A stretch of 64,000 bases of DNA from an uncultured Bacilli bacterium (lineage in GTDB: Bacteria; Bacillota_I; Bacilli_A; RF39; UBA660), in the NCBI GenBank assembly GCA_947628535.1, contig CANRAF010000003.1:1-64000 (forward strand), given 5' to 3'. Both the position numbers and the translations under genes were made by a program. Positions within the stretch are counted from its first letter, which is position 1. The number at the start of each line of letters is the position of its first letter. The notes under the pieces were generated by a model that saw only the letters and a list, made by a program, of their open reading frames with translations, had not been told where the DNA came from and made no database searches. Shown here one piece after another: positions 18,690 through 28,161 of the stretch.

Positions 18690-18766
18690 GTCCTGGTAGC
18701 TCAGCAGGATAGAGCAATGGCCTTCTAAGCCATCGGTCAGGGGTTCGAATCCCTTCCAGGACGCCA
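18690..18766 (+). tRNA. tRNA-Arg (TCT)
   Basis: Cloverleaf with GTCCTGG/CCAGGAC acceptor, CTTCTAA anticodon loop, GGTTCGAATCC T-arm, encoded CCA. Confidence 0.97.
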
Positions 18767-18767
18767 C

Positions 18768-18844
18768 CGGGAAGTGGCTCAACTTGGCAGAGCACTTGGT
18801 TTGGGACCAAGGGGTTGCAGGTTCAAATCCTGTCTTCCCGACCA
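18768..18844 (+). tRNA. tRNA-Pro (TGG)
   Basis: CGGGAAG/CTTCCCG acceptor, TTTGGGA anticodon loop, GGTTCAAATCC, encoded CCA. Confidence 0.97.
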
Positions 18845-18855
18845 TTTTTAAATAT

Positions 18856-18879
18856 AACTTGATAAAATCAAGTTTTTTT
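18856..18879 (+). terminator. Terminator after the tRNA pair
   Basis: AACTTGAT / ATCAAGTT stem followed by a T-run. Confidence 0.8.
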
Positions 18880-18899
18880 AATATAAGTAGGTGTTTTAG

Positions 18900-19096
18900 T
18901 ATGATAAATATGGTCTTGAAGAAGATCAAAAAATTGTAGTCATAAAATTGAATGCATTACAAGTGGTTATGAAAAAACTTTAGAATGTTATTATAAAAAA
19001 GAAGAAGATTATAAAAAGGTACAAATTATAATATTTATTTTTATTAAAGATGACGATAGGGAAGTTATAAAGTTTGAAAACTTTATAACATATTAA
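18900..19096 (+). pseudogene. Possible frameshifted small gene remnant
   Basis: Frame 0 YDKYGLEEDQKIV... continues plausibly in another frame as CSHKIECITSGYEKTLECYYKKEEDYKKVQIIIFIFIKDDDREVIKFENFITY*. Confidence 0.3.
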
Positions 19097-19232
19097 AACA
19101 AAAGAAATGATAAAATAAGATATTTTATTGTTTTTTTATCTAAATTTAAGTAAAATAAGTAAACTTTTAAAAAATATTATCAAATTGTTTGCCAAATTTC
19201 TTTAAATATGATACTATCAAGATAGAAAAATA

Positions 19233-19261
19233 TTGTAATTTTCATATTTTTGTGTTATAAT
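19233..19261 (+). promoter_or_regulatory. Candidate sigma-A promoter
   Basis: TTGTAA-N17-TATAAT upstream of the 19302 gene. Confidence 0.6.
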
Positions 19262-19301
19262 ACACAAAGAAAAAAAGGGGAAACCCTAAGGAGTGATAAT
19301 A

Positions 19302-20741
19302 ATGAACGATAATTTTGAAGAAAAAAGAAATGAAATAGAATCATATTTATTAGAGTTAAAAAGCTTTGAAGATTTAAAAGAAAAATTAAATAATTTAGAT
19401 ACAGATAGTCTAAGATATGATAGAAGTATAAGTGCTGATGAATATAATAAAGTATTTGAGGCAGAAAAATTTCTTGAAAAAAATGTAAAATGGTATGAAA
19501 ATAAAATTGAAAAGGATTATTTCCGTTTAAAAGAATTATTTTTAAGTAGTAGTGATGAACTTCAAGAATTAATTAATAGACGTGATGATATTGCAAAAAG
19601 TATGATTACAGGCCCAAAAGTTCAAAATGTTGATTCTGGTAATCCTTTATCAAGTAGAGATAGTTCTGAAATTATACAATATGAAATGGATGCTTTAAAT
19701 AGAAAAATTGAAGCATTAGAAATGAATATTATAGATATTAAAAAACCATTATCGAAACTCGTTAATGAAGTTAAGTCTTTAAGATTTGAAGGTAAAGTAT
19801 TATCTAATCCTAATGGTTCAAAGTATAAAGAAGCAATGAATATGGTTGATAAGTATTCCGCTGTTGTTAATGAAGAAGAATATGAATTAACTATGGAAGA
19901 TGCTAAAAGAGTAATTGAGATTAATAATAAAGCAAAGAATAATGAACTTACTAATGAAGAACTAGCTTTAAGCAAAAAATATATAGAAGATTTGGCAAAT
20001 AAACTTGGAATTTCTGGGGAAGAATTACTTGAAAGAGCTAAAGGAATGGTAAATAGCAATAATTTAGATAATAGTAAAAAGGGAAATGACTCTAATCAAA
20101 TTGGAATTGATCCTGTAAAAACTGCAGCATTTTTATCAAAAACTGATGTTGCTGAGTTAAATGATGAAGAAAAAGATTATGTAGTAAAAGTATGTGGATT
20201 AAATAGTCCTAATGAACTTACTAATGAACATTTAGCATTTGCACAACAAAAACTTATTGAACCAAGAAAAAATGATAATAAAAACGATAATGACAATTCT
20301 AAATCTTCTAGTGATTTGGGACATAATACAGAAAAGATGGCAGACTTCTTAGCAAAAACAGATCCTGCAAATCTTACTCCTGAAGAAAAAGATTATGTAG
20401 TAAATACATGTGGGTTAAATAATCCTGGAGAGATAACTAAAGATACTTTAGCATCTGCTCAACAAAACTTATCATCAGCAGGAAATGAAAGACCTAAACG
20501 TGTCACAAAAATATCTACTGCCACTCAAAATTTAAAAGATAAAGCAGTAAATAAATTAAGAAGTATAGGAAATAAATCAAAAATAATTGCAAGTTTAGTG
20601 GCAATAGGTGTTGGAGTAGCAGCTCTTTTAACTGCAGGTGCTTCTCTTGGCCTTACTGTTCCAGCAACTGTTGCTATGGCAGGAGCTGGTGCATTAGGTG
20701 GTAGTGCTGTTAGTAATTTCAATAAAGGAAGATCTTTATAA
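19302..20741 (+). CDS. Hypothetical protein with two EEKDYVV-C-GLN repeats and a C-terminal Gly/Ala-rich hydrophobic segment
   Basis: RBS AAGGAGTGATAATA; internal repeats (KTDVAELNDEEKDYVVKVCGLNSPNELTNEHLAFAQQKL / KTDPANLTPEEKDYVVNTCGLNNPGEITKDTLASAQQNL). Confidence 0.7.
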   Translation: MNDNFEEKRNEIESYLLELKSFEDLKEKLNNLDTDSLRYDRSISADEYNKVFEAEKFLEKNVKWYENKIEKDYFRLKELFLSSSDELQELINRRDDIAKSMITGPKVQNVDSGNPLSSRDSSEIIQYEMDALNRKIEALEMNIIDIKKPLSKLVNEVKSLRFEGKVLSNPNGSKYKEAMNMVDKYSAVVNEEEYELTMEDAKRVIEINNKAKNNELTNEELALSKKYIEDLANKLGISGEELLERAKGMVNSNNLDNSKKGNDSNQIGIDPVKTAAFLSKTDVAELNDEEKDYVVKVCGLNSPNELTNEHLAFAQQKLIEPRKNDNKNDNDNSKSSSDLGHNTEKMADFLAKTDPANLTPEEKDYVVNTCGLNNPGEITKDTLASAQQNLSSAGNERPKRVTKISTATQNLKDKAVNKLRSIGNKSKIIASLVAIGVGVAALLTAGASLGLTVPATVAMAGAGALGGSAVSNFNKGRSL

Positions 20742-20778
20742 TAAATATAATAAGAAGGAATAAGAAAGGGGAAAAATT

Positions 20779-21039
20779 ATGACTTTTAAAAAATATGATT
20801 TAATAACATTTGAAGAAAATGATAAAGTGATGGTTCTCGCAGCTTTAGAACACGAGGGTAATGAATATGTATTCGTTAATGAAGTTCTTCCAGATGAATC
20901 AGATGTAACAGACTTGTACAAAATAATGGTTGTTCATTATGAAGATGGTACTCTTGAAAGAGTTAATGATCCAGAACTTTTAAAAGTACTTGGGCCTAAA
21001 TTTCAAGAAATACTAGAAAATGACCCAGAGTTTAACTAA
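20779..21039 (+). CDS. DUF1292 family protein
   Basis: YDLITFEENDKVMVLAALEHEGNEYVFVNEVLPDESDVTDLYKIM, DUF1292-like. Confidence 0.75.
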   Translation: MTFKKYDLITFEENDKVMVLAALEHEGNEYVFVNEVLPDESDVTDLYKIMVVHYEDGTLERVNDPELLKVLGPKFQEILENDPEFN

Positions 21040-21050
21040 TAAAAATACTA

Positions 21051-21079
21051 AAATATGGGATTTGTTCCCATATTTTTTA
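21051..21079 (+). terminator. Rho-independent terminator
   Basis: AAATATGGGA / TCCCATATTT stem with T-run. Confidence 0.8.
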
Positions 21080-21104
21080 TGTTATAATATATTTGGTGAT
21101 ATAA

Positions 21105-22085
21105 ATGGGAATATTTGATAGACTTAAAAAAAGTTTTAAAAAAGAAGAAGTAGTAGAGGATGCTAAACTTTATGATAAAGGACTTACTAAAACACGTGAT
21201 AATTTTGTATCAAAACTTGTTAATATTACAAATAAATATAGTAAAATAACAGAAGAGTTTTTTATGGAACTTGAAGAAATACTTATTATGGCTGATCTTG
21301 GAGTAAATACTGTTATGAAATTTATGGATAGACTTCGTGATAGAGTAAAAAAAGAACATATTGAGGACCCATCTATGCTTAAAGAAATAATAGTTGATGA
21401 GCTTTTCATAATTTATGTTAATAATGAAATAATAGTAAATAAAATAAACTATGCTAAAGAAGGACCAACAGTAATCTTATTTGTCGGAGTAAATGGTGTT
21501 GGAAAAACCACAACAATTGCTAAAATAGCCGCTAAAGAGATAAAAAAAGGTAAAAAAGTATTAATGGTTGGAGCAGATACTTTTAGGGCAGGGGCTGTTA
21601 AACAACTAAATGAATGGGCCGAAAAAACAGGATCTACATTTGTAGGTGATGAAAAACTAAAAGACCCAGCATCTGTTGTTTATGATGGACTTAAAAAGGC
21701 TAAAGAAGAAAATTTTGATATTGTTTTAATAGATACTGCAGGAAGACTTCAAAATAAAATAAATCTAATGAAAGAACTTGAAAAAATAAATAAAGTCATT
21801 GGTAATTTTATACCTGATGCCCCTCATGAAACTCTTTTAGTAATTGATGCAACAACTGGACAAAATGGTATTAGTCAAGCAAAAACTTTTAAAGAAGTTA
21901 CTAATATTACAGGAATAGTACTTACTAAACTAGATGGTACTGCTAAAGGAGGAATAGTTTTAGCAATTAAAGATGAAGTTAAAATACCTGTAAAATATGT
22001 AGGACTTGGAGAAAAAGAAGAAGATTTAAGTGTGTTTGATATTGAAAAATATATATATGGGTTATTTAAGGATATGATAAAATGA
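21105..22085 (+). CDS. ftsY: Signal recognition particle receptor FtsY
   Basis: GVNGVGKTTTIAKIA, DTFRAGAVKQL, DTAGRLQNK, TKLDGTAKGG. Confidence 0.98.
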   Translation: MGIFDRLKKSFKKEEVVEDAKLYDKGLTKTRDNFVSKLVNITNKYSKITEEFFMELEEILIMADLGVNTVMKFMDRLRDRVKKEHIEDPSMLKEIIVDELFIIYVNNEIIVNKINYAKEGPTVILFVGVNGVGKTTTIAKIAAKEIKKGKKVLMVGADTFRAGAVKQLNEWAEKTGSTFVGDEKLKDPASVVYDGLKKAKEENFDIVLIDTAGRLQNKINLMKELEKINKVIGNFIPDAPHETLLVIDATTGQNGISQAKTFKEVTNITGIVLTKLDGTAKGGIVLAIKDEVKIPVKYVGLGEKEEDLSVFDIEKYIYGLFKDMIK

Positions 22086-22369
22086 AAAGAGAAGTGTATC
22101 TAACAATTTTATTTGACTATTATGAATCTTTATTAAGCGATAAAGATAAAGATTATTTTAAAGCTTATTACTTTGATAATTTATCTTTAGGAGAAATAGC
22201 TTTAAACTTAGATATTTCAAGAAATGCTGTTCATAAAAGATTAAAAAAAATAGAAGAGATTTTAGAAAATTATGAAGAAAAATTAAAACTTTTTGAAAAA
22301 GAGAAAAAAATTATGAGTTTAATTAGTGATGAAAAGTTAAAAGAAGACATTAAAAATATACTTAATTAA
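22082..22369 (+). CDS. ylxM: YlxM-like SRP-associated protein (UPF0122)
   Basis: LTILFDYYESLLSDKDKDYFKAYYFDNLSLGEIALNLDISRNAVHKRLKKIE; overlaps the ftsY stop. Confidence 0.9.
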   Translation: MKREVYLTILFDYYESLLSDKDKDYFKAYYFDNLSLGEIALNLDISRNAVHKRLKKIEEILENYEEKLKLFEKEKKIMSLISDEKLKEDIKNILN

Positions 22370-22383
22370 AGTCTTTTTTTTGT

Positions 22384-22409
22384 ATAAATAGTAAAAATAG
22401 ACATAGTAT
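22384..22409 (+). promoter_or_regulatory. Weak candidate sigma-E promoter of spoIVA
   Basis: ATAAA-N13-CATAGTAT upstream of spoIVA; approximate match only. Confidence 0.3.
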
Positions 22410-22431
22410 TAAATTGAAAGAGAGTGATGCT

Positions 22432-23907
22432 ATGGATAAACAAGAGATAATCAAAAATATTGCCTATCGTACAGGGGGAGATATATATTTAGGAGTAGTA
22501 GGAGCGGTTAGAACAGGGAAATCTACATTTATCAAAAAAGTAGTTGAATCGCTTGTTGTTCCTAATATTGAAGATGAATATGAGAGAAAAAGAACTTTAG
22601 ATGAAATACCTCAATCAAGTGGCGGGAAAACTATTATGACAATTGAACCAAAATTTGTACCTAACAATGTTGCTAAAATAAAAATTGACGATATGACTTG
22701 CAATATGCGTTTAGTGGACTGTGTTGGGTATGTTATAGATGATGCCAAAGGTTATGAAGATGAAAATGGGCCAAGAATGGTAAAGACTCCTTGGTATCCA
22801 GATGAAATACCATTTATTGAAGCTGCAGAAATAGGAACAGAAAAAGTTATTAAAGATCATTCAACAATTGGTATTATCGTAACAACAGATGGTTCAATTG
22901 GAGAATTTGAAAGAAATGACTATGTAGATGCAGAGGAAAAAATAGTAGAGGAACTTGAATCTATTCATAAACCATTTATAATGGTGCTTAATACTACTAA
23001 ACCGGGTAGTACAGAGGTAGAAAGTTTAACTAGAGAACTTAATGATAAATACAAAGTCCCAGTACTTCCAATGGATGTTCTTAATATGAATGAAGTTGAA
23101 ATAACTAATATTTTGCGTGAGGCATTATATGAATTCCCTGTTATTGAAGTTGATGCTAAAATTCCTGAATGGATAGGAGTTTTAAAACCAAATCATTATG
23201 TTAAAAAAGCATATATTGAAAAAATAAAAGAAAGTGTTGTTGAAGTAGATAAACTTCGTGATGTAGATGGAATTATAAATCATTTTAGTGATTGTGAATA
23301 TATTAAACAAGCTTATATGTCAGAAGTTGATCCCAAAACAGGAGTTATTACTATAACTTTAGAGGCACCTGAAGAATTATTTGAACAAGTTTTAAATGAA
23401 ATGATTGATATAGATATTTCAAATAAGGCTAATTTACTTTCAATGTTTCAAGAATATAAAGAATCAAGACTTGAATATGAACAGTTTAAGACAGCCCTTA
23501 AAATGGTTAAAACAACAGGATATGGAGTTGCTAATCCAACTATAAATGATATGAAACTTGATAAACCTGAAGTTACTAAACAAGGAACAAGATATGGTAT
23601 TAAATTAAAAGCAACAGCTCCTTCAATTCATATGATTAGAGTAGATGTTGAATCTAGTTTTGAACCAATTATAGGAACTGAAGCTCAAAGTAAAGAATTA
23701 ATAGATCATCTTATGAAAGATAGTAAGGACGATCCAAATAGTGTTTGGTCTAGTGAAATCTTTGGTAGAAGTTTAGATACAATAGTTCAAGAAGGAATTC
23801 AATCAAAAATAGCAATGATGCCAGAAAATGTAAGATATAAATTCCAACAAACTATGTCAAAAGTAGTTAATAAAGGCTCAAATAATTTAATAGCAATAGT
23901 AATTTAA
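22432..23907 (+). CDS. spoIVA: Stage IV sporulation protein A (SpoIVA)
   Basis: MDKQEIIKNIAYRTGGDIYLGVVGAVRTGKSTFIKKVVESLVVPNI...QSSGGKTIMTIEPKFVPN. Confidence 0.98.
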   Translation: MDKQEIIKNIAYRTGGDIYLGVVGAVRTGKSTFIKKVVESLVVPNIEDEYERKRTLDEIPQSSGGKTIMTIEPKFVPNNVAKIKIDDMTCNMRLVDCVGYVIDDAKGYEDENGPRMVKTPWYPDEIPFIEAAEIGTEKVIKDHSTIGIIVTTDGSIGEFERNDYVDAEEKIVEELESIHKPFIMVLNTTKPGSTEVESLTRELNDKYKVPVLPMDVLNMNEVEITNILREALYEFPVIEVDAKIPEWIGVLKPNHYVKKAYIEKIKESVVEVDKLRDVDGIINHFSDCEYIKQAYMSEVDPKTGVITITLEAPEELFEQVLNEMIDIDISNKANLLSMFQEYKESRLEYEQFKTALKMVKTTGYGVANPTINDMKLDKPEVTKQGTRYGIKLKATAPSIHMIRVDVESSFEPIIGTEAQSKELIDHLMKDSKDDPNSVWSSEIFGRSLDTIVQEGIQSKIAMMPENVRYKFQQTMSKVVNKGSNNLIAIVI

Positions 23908-23921
23908 ACTATTGCTTTTTT
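23892..23921 (+). terminator. Rho-independent terminator
   Basis: AGCAATAGT / ACTATTGCT with T-run. Confidence 0.8.
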
Positions 23922-24011
23922 TATATTAAAATATTTTGCTCATTTCATAAGTTTATCTTGCAAGTATTTTTGTAATATTGTATAATTTTATTGAGGTTAA
24001 GAGGGATGCTT

Positions 24012-25247
24012 ATGAGAAAAATATATACAAGTATTGATATTGGTACTGATGAAGTAAAAGCAGTAACAATTGAAGAGTATAATGAAAAATTTAACGTTTT
24101 AGCAACTGCTATTGTTAAATCCAAAGGCGTTAAAAAGGGTTTAATAACTGATGCATCACTTATTACAAGTGCTGTTAAAAAAGCAATTAAACAACTTGAA
24201 AGCAAACTTGGAACAAAAATAGAACAAGTTATAGCAGTAGTTCCTTCTAATAACAGAGATATAAATATTACAATGGGCGAAACTACAGTTAATACAGAAG
24301 ATCATATAATTGATGGTGAAACTATCTTTAACTGTCTTCAAAAATCTTTAAAAAACAATGTTTCTAAAGATGTAGAAGTAGTAAGTGTAATGCCTATTGA
24401 ATATAAAATTGACGATGAAAAGAAAGTTAAAAATCCTCTTGGTCTTGAAGGCTCTAAATTAGCCTCTAAATCTGTTGTTGTAACAGTTCCTAAAAAAAAT
24501 GTTTATTCAGTAGTTGGAATACTTGAAAATATTGGTGTTGAAGTAGTTGATATTACAATTTCTTCAATTTCTAGTTATTTTGCAATATCTGATAATGAAC
24601 TTGATAAAAATGTAGTAGCTTTGGTAGATATTGGTAAAGAAAAAAGTGTTCTTTCAGTATTTAATAAAGGAATTTTAGTTAAGGAATCAATTACTTCAAT
24701 GGGTGGAGATGATTTAGATGAGTTAATTAGTTTTAATTTTAAAACTGATGAAAGAGAATCAAAAAGAATAAAAGAAGAATATGGAGTTGCTAATAGAAAA
24801 TATGCTGATTCAGATGAAACATATAAAGTAATAAATAGAATTAACCAAAATATTGTTATAAATCAGTATATTTTAGCAGAAATGATAGAGCATAAAATAA
24901 CAGAAGAACTCAAAAATATCAAAAATAATATAAATAACTTAACAAATCGAGAAATTAGTTATATAATAGTTACAGGAGCAATTTCTTCAATGCTTGGGTT
25001 TGATGCTCTAGTGCAAGATGTATATGGAAGCAAAGGACAAATATTAAATTTAAATATTATTGGACTTCGTGATAATAGGTTTGATGTTTGTTATGGAGCA
25101 ATCAAATATTTTGTAAACAAATTAGAACAAAGAGAAAAAGAATATACGATGTTTATAGATGAAAAGGTCGATGAAATGCTAAAGGCAAGGAAAAAAATGG
25201 GGACAGGCAGTGCACTAGGAAAAATATTTGGAAAAATATTTGAATAA
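24012..25247 (+). CDS. ftsA: Cell division protein FtsA
   Basis: SIDIGTDEVKAVTIEEY, actin-like fold motifs, C-terminal amphipathic tail LGKIFGKIFE; upstream of ftsZ. Confidence 0.95.
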   Translation: MRKIYTSIDIGTDEVKAVTIEEYNEKFNVLATAIVKSKGVKKGLITDASLITSAVKKAIKQLESKLGTKIEQVIAVVPSNNRDINITMGETTVNTEDHIIDGETIFNCLQKSLKNNVSKDVEVVSVMPIEYKIDDEKKVKNPLGLEGSKLASKSVVVTVPKKNVYSVVGILENIGVEVVDITISSISSYFAISDNELDKNVVALVDIGKEKSVLSVFNKGILVKESITSMGGDDLDELISFNFKTDERESKRIKEEYGVANRKYADSDETYKVINRINQNIVINQYILAEMIEHKITEELKNIKNNINNLTNREISYIIVTGAISSMLGFDALVQDVYGSKGQILNLNIIGLRDNRFDVCYGAIKYFVNKLEQREKEYTMFIDEKVDEMLKARKKMGTGSALGKIFGKIFE

Positions 25248-25259
25248 GGAGATGAAGTT

Positions 25260-26339
25260 ATGTTTGATTTAGCAATGACAGACCAACTAGCTAAAATAAA
25301 AGTAGTTGGAGTTGGTGGAGGCGGAGGTAACGCCATTAACAGAATGATAGATGCTGGAGTACGTGGCGTTGACTTTATTGCAGTTAATACCGATGCTCAA
25401 GTTTTAAATGCCTCAAAAGCTGAGAAAAAAATACAACTTGGCACTCTTGGAGCCGGGGGAAGACCTGAAATAGGAAAAGAAGCTGCTATGAAAGCTAAAA
25501 AAGAATTAGAGGAATGTTTAAAAGGTGCTGATATGGTATTCATCACTTGTGGTATGGGTGGTGGAACTGGAACAGGAGCAGCACCAGTAATCGCTGAAAT
25601 TTCTCAAAATTTAGGGGCTCTTACAGTAGCTATCGTAACTAGACCATTTTCATTTGAAGGAAAACGCCGAATGGATAACGCTTTGGAAGGAATTGAAGAA
25701 TTAAGAGAACATGTTGATACTTTAATTGTTATTCCAAATGATAGATTAAGAGAAATTATTGATAAATCCACTTCAATGCTTGATGCCTTCAAAGAAGTTG
25801 ATAATGTTCTTCTTCGTGGAGTTCAATCAATTTCTGATTTAATTGCAGTTGTTGGACTTGTTAACCTTGACTTTGCCGATGTAAGAGCAGTAATGGAAAA
25901 CTCTGGTAACGCAATTATTGGTATTGGTATTGGAATGGGTGAAGATAGAGCAATTGAGGCTGCTAAACAAGCTGTTTCATCTCCACTTCTTGAAACCTCA
26001 ATTCATGGAGCAACAGATGCTATAATCAATATAACTGGTGGTGCTAATTTAACCCTTTTTGAAGCAGAACAAGCCGCTGAAGTTGTTCGCGCAGCTGCTA
26101 ATACAGATATTAATACAATATTTGGATCAGTTATCAATGAAAACTTAACTGATGAAGTAATTGTTACTGTAATAGCAACAGGTTTTGATAAAAAAGGGAA
26201 AAAACCACTTTACAATCAATTAAATAATAGAAGTGAATCTAGTTATATAGATGATGACGATGATGATAATGAAACTTCAGATGGAGATTTTGAACCACAA
26301 GAAATAGAAATACCAACATTTATGCATAAAAATTTTTAA
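25260..26339 (+). CDS. ftsZ: Cell division protein FtsZ
   Basis: [37 protein letters not shown]-terminal [11 protein letters not shown]. Confidence 0.99.
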   Translation: MFDLAMTDQLAKIKVVGVGGGGGNAINRMIDAGVRGVDFIAVNTDAQVLNASKAEKKIQLGTLGAGGRPEIGKEAAMKAKKELEECLKGADMVFITCGMGGGTGTGAAPVIAEISQNLGALTVAIVTRPFSFEGKRRMDNALEGIEELREHVDTLIVIPNDRLREIIDKSTSMLDAFKEVDNVLLRGVQSISDLIAVVGLVNLDFADVRAVMENSGNAIIGIGIGMGEDRAIEAAKQAVSSPLLETSIHGATDAIINITGGANLTLFEAEQAAEVVRAAANTDINTIFGSVINENLTDEVIVTVIATGFDKKGKKPLYNQLNNRSESSYIDDDDDDNETSDGDFEPQEIEIPTFMHKNF

Positions 26340-26416
26340 GTGTCAAATAAGTAAGAAAGCATACTACTAAGTTTGCTTTTTTCATATAATATGGTATAAT
26401 GTTTTGTGGTGAGGAA

Positions 26417-26905
26417 ATGGAAAACAAAGAATATTTACAGATTGTTGGAGATTTGTTAGAAAACAGAAAATTCAATAAATTAAAACAAGAAAAACACCAT
26501 CATAACAGCAATAGATTTAATCATTGTGTAGATGTTTCATATATGACATATAATGTTTGTAAAAAATTAAAATTAGATTATGAAAGTGCTACAAAAGCGG
26601 CACTTTTACATGACTTTTTCTTTGATGATGAATTTAAAAACAAAAGAAAAAGAATGCTTTCGCATCCAGAAACGGCAATTAAAAATGCTAAAAAAATTAC
26701 AACGTTATCTTCCAAAGAAGAAAGCATAATTGTATCACATATGTATCCAATTGGTGGGAAAATGCCTAAGAATATAGAAAGTATTGTTGTAGATGTAGTA
26801 GATGATTATGTTTCATTAAAAGAAAAACTTGGAGGGGACTTGAAGAGTTTAAAAGCAGCAGTAAATTTTTTATTTGTATTAACGATAAATGTTTTATTAA
26901 GATAA
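26417..26905 (+). CDS. HD-domain phosphohydrolase-family protein
   Basis: RFNHCVDVSYM...ALLHDFFFDD...HPETAIKNA; start at 26417. Confidence 0.75.
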   Translation: MENKEYLQIVGDLLENRKFNKLKQEKHHHNSNRFNHCVDVSYMTYNVCKKLKLDYESATKAALLHDFFFDDEFKNKRKRMLSHPETAIKNAKKITTLSSKEESIIVSHMYPIGGKMPKNIESIVVDVVDDYVSLKEKLGGDLKSLKAAVNFLFVLTINVLLR

Positions 26906-26916
26906 AACATTTATTT
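26884..26916 (+). terminator. Terminator-like hairpin containing the HD gene stop codon
   Basis: ATAAATGTTTTAT-TAAG-ATAAAACATTTAT perfect 13-bp stem then TTT. Confidence 0.7.
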
Positions 26917-26994
26917 TGTCCCCGTAGCTCAGTAGGATAGAGCAATTGCCTCCTAAGCAATAGGTCGGAGGTTCGACTCCTCTCGGGGACGCCA
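26917..26994 (+). tRNA. tRNA-Arg (CCT)
   Basis: GTCCCCG/CGGGGAC acceptor, CTCCTAA anticodon loop, GGTTCGACTCC, encoded CCA. Confidence 0.96.
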
Positions 26995-26996
26995 CT

Positions 26997-27671
26997 TTAA
27001 ATATACTTTATTGGCATGTCGACGATATAGAAAGTATTATCGGACATGTTTTTTTTAAGTTCTAAATATTTTTTCTTATTGTTAAGAGCCCAAACAAATA
27101 TAGGTTTTTTATAGTCTTTTAATTTATCAATACTATAACTACTTAAAGCTAAAAAATCATAATTATCATTTAAGTGAGAAGAATTTATAATTTTACTAAT
27201 TAAGATGCCACATTTTAAGTTTGGATAAGAATTTTTAATTTGCTTTATAATATCTTCGTTAAAACTCATTATATAAATATTTTTAAATAAATATTTACTA
27301 ATTTCTTTATAAAATCTTTCTACAAATAAAGTACTTTCTTTATCTTGTTTTATTTCTATTAAAATAATTTTATCTTTAGGACATATTTTAATAATTTCTT
27401 TTAACGTACTTATTTTACAAGGATTTTCTTTGGTACCAAAATTATATTTTCTAAGATTTTTATAAGTCATATTTTTAACAAAACCAAATCCATCACTTGT
27501 TCTATTGATAGTGCTGTCATGAATTACAACAATTTTTCCATCTTTTGTCATTCTAACATCAAATTCAATACCTTTAACATAATCTTTAAGTAAACTATCT
27601 CTAATAGCAAGTTTAGTATTTTCTTTATAATTTTTATTATTAACACCACGATGAGCAATTAAATTTGACAT
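26997..27671 (-). CDS. Glycerophosphodiester phosphodiesterase
   Basis: IAHRGVNNKNYKENTKLAI, EFDVRMTKDGKIVVIHDSTINRTSDG. Confidence 0.93.
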   Translation of the reverse strand: MSNLIAHRGVNNKNYKENTKLAIRDSLLKDYVKGIEFDVRMTKDGKIVVIHDSTINRTSDGFGFVKNMTYKNLRKYNFGTKENPCKISTLKEIIKICPKDKIILIEIKQDKESTLFVERFYKEISKYLFKNIYIMSFNEDIIKQIKNSYPNLKCGILISKIINSSHLNDNYDFLALSSYSIDKLKDYKKPIFVWALNNKKKYLELKKNMSDNTFYIVDMPIKYI

Positions 27672-27844
27672 AATATTTCACCATTATATAATATGAAAAA
27701 AGAACTAAATTTGGACCTTAAGTCTACAAATGTTTATTATATAATCGTTTTTTGTGTTTTACTACGAAAAAGAAATGATTTAGAATAAATGTAAAAGAAA
27801 CAAAAATTTGAAATAAATACTTTCAAGTTTTTTCTTTTTATACT

Positions 27845-27863
27845 ATTGGTAATTTTTACCAAT
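27845..27863. promoter_or_regulatory. Perfect inverted repeat, candidate operator for the downstream HTH gene
   Basis: ATTGGTAA-TTT-TTACCAAT. Confidence 0.5.
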
Positions 27864-27923
27864 TAATGCATATCTATTGAAAACAGTATAATATATTATA
27901 CAATATTGTTAGGAGGTAAAAAT

Positions 27924-28160
27924 ATGGAAAAGGAAAAAATTTTAATGGACTTGGAGTATGAATTTATTTGTGATTTTATTAAACTTAGGAAAGAAAAGGG
28001 ACTTACTCAAAAGGCCCTTGCAGAAATGTCTGGAGTGGTAAGAGAAAAAATTGCTAAAATTGAAAACAAACTTAACTCTCCACAACTTAATTCTTTAATC
28101 AAAATTTTAGAACCTATTGGTTATACAGTAAAAATAATGCCAATAGAAAAGGAAAAATAA
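27924..28160 (+). CDS. XRE-family helix-turn-helix protein
   Basis: IKLRKEKGLTQKALAEMSGVVREKIAKIENKLNSPQLNSLIKILEPIGYTVKI; RBS AGGAGG. Confidence 0.88.
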   Translation: MEKEKILMDLEYEFICDFIKLRKEKGLTQKALAEMSGVVREKIAKIENKLNSPQLNSLIKILEPIGYTVKIMPIEKEK

Positions 28161-28161
28161 A

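Noticed and set aside
18675-18929. Minus-strand ORF MVGKTGFEPATPWSQTKCSAKLSHFPVASWKGFEPLTDGLEGHCS...
   Set aside because: Antisense translation of the tRNA-Pro and tRNA-Arg genes; a well-known type of spurious ORF
19622-20059. 145-aa minus-strand ORF
   Set aside because: Antisense to the 482-aa gene; Ser/Leu-rich shadow ORF with no independent RBS
27877-27904. TTGAAA-N16-TACAAT as promoter of the XRE-HTH operon
   Set aside because: The transcript would begin almost on the AGGAGG RBS; not convincing
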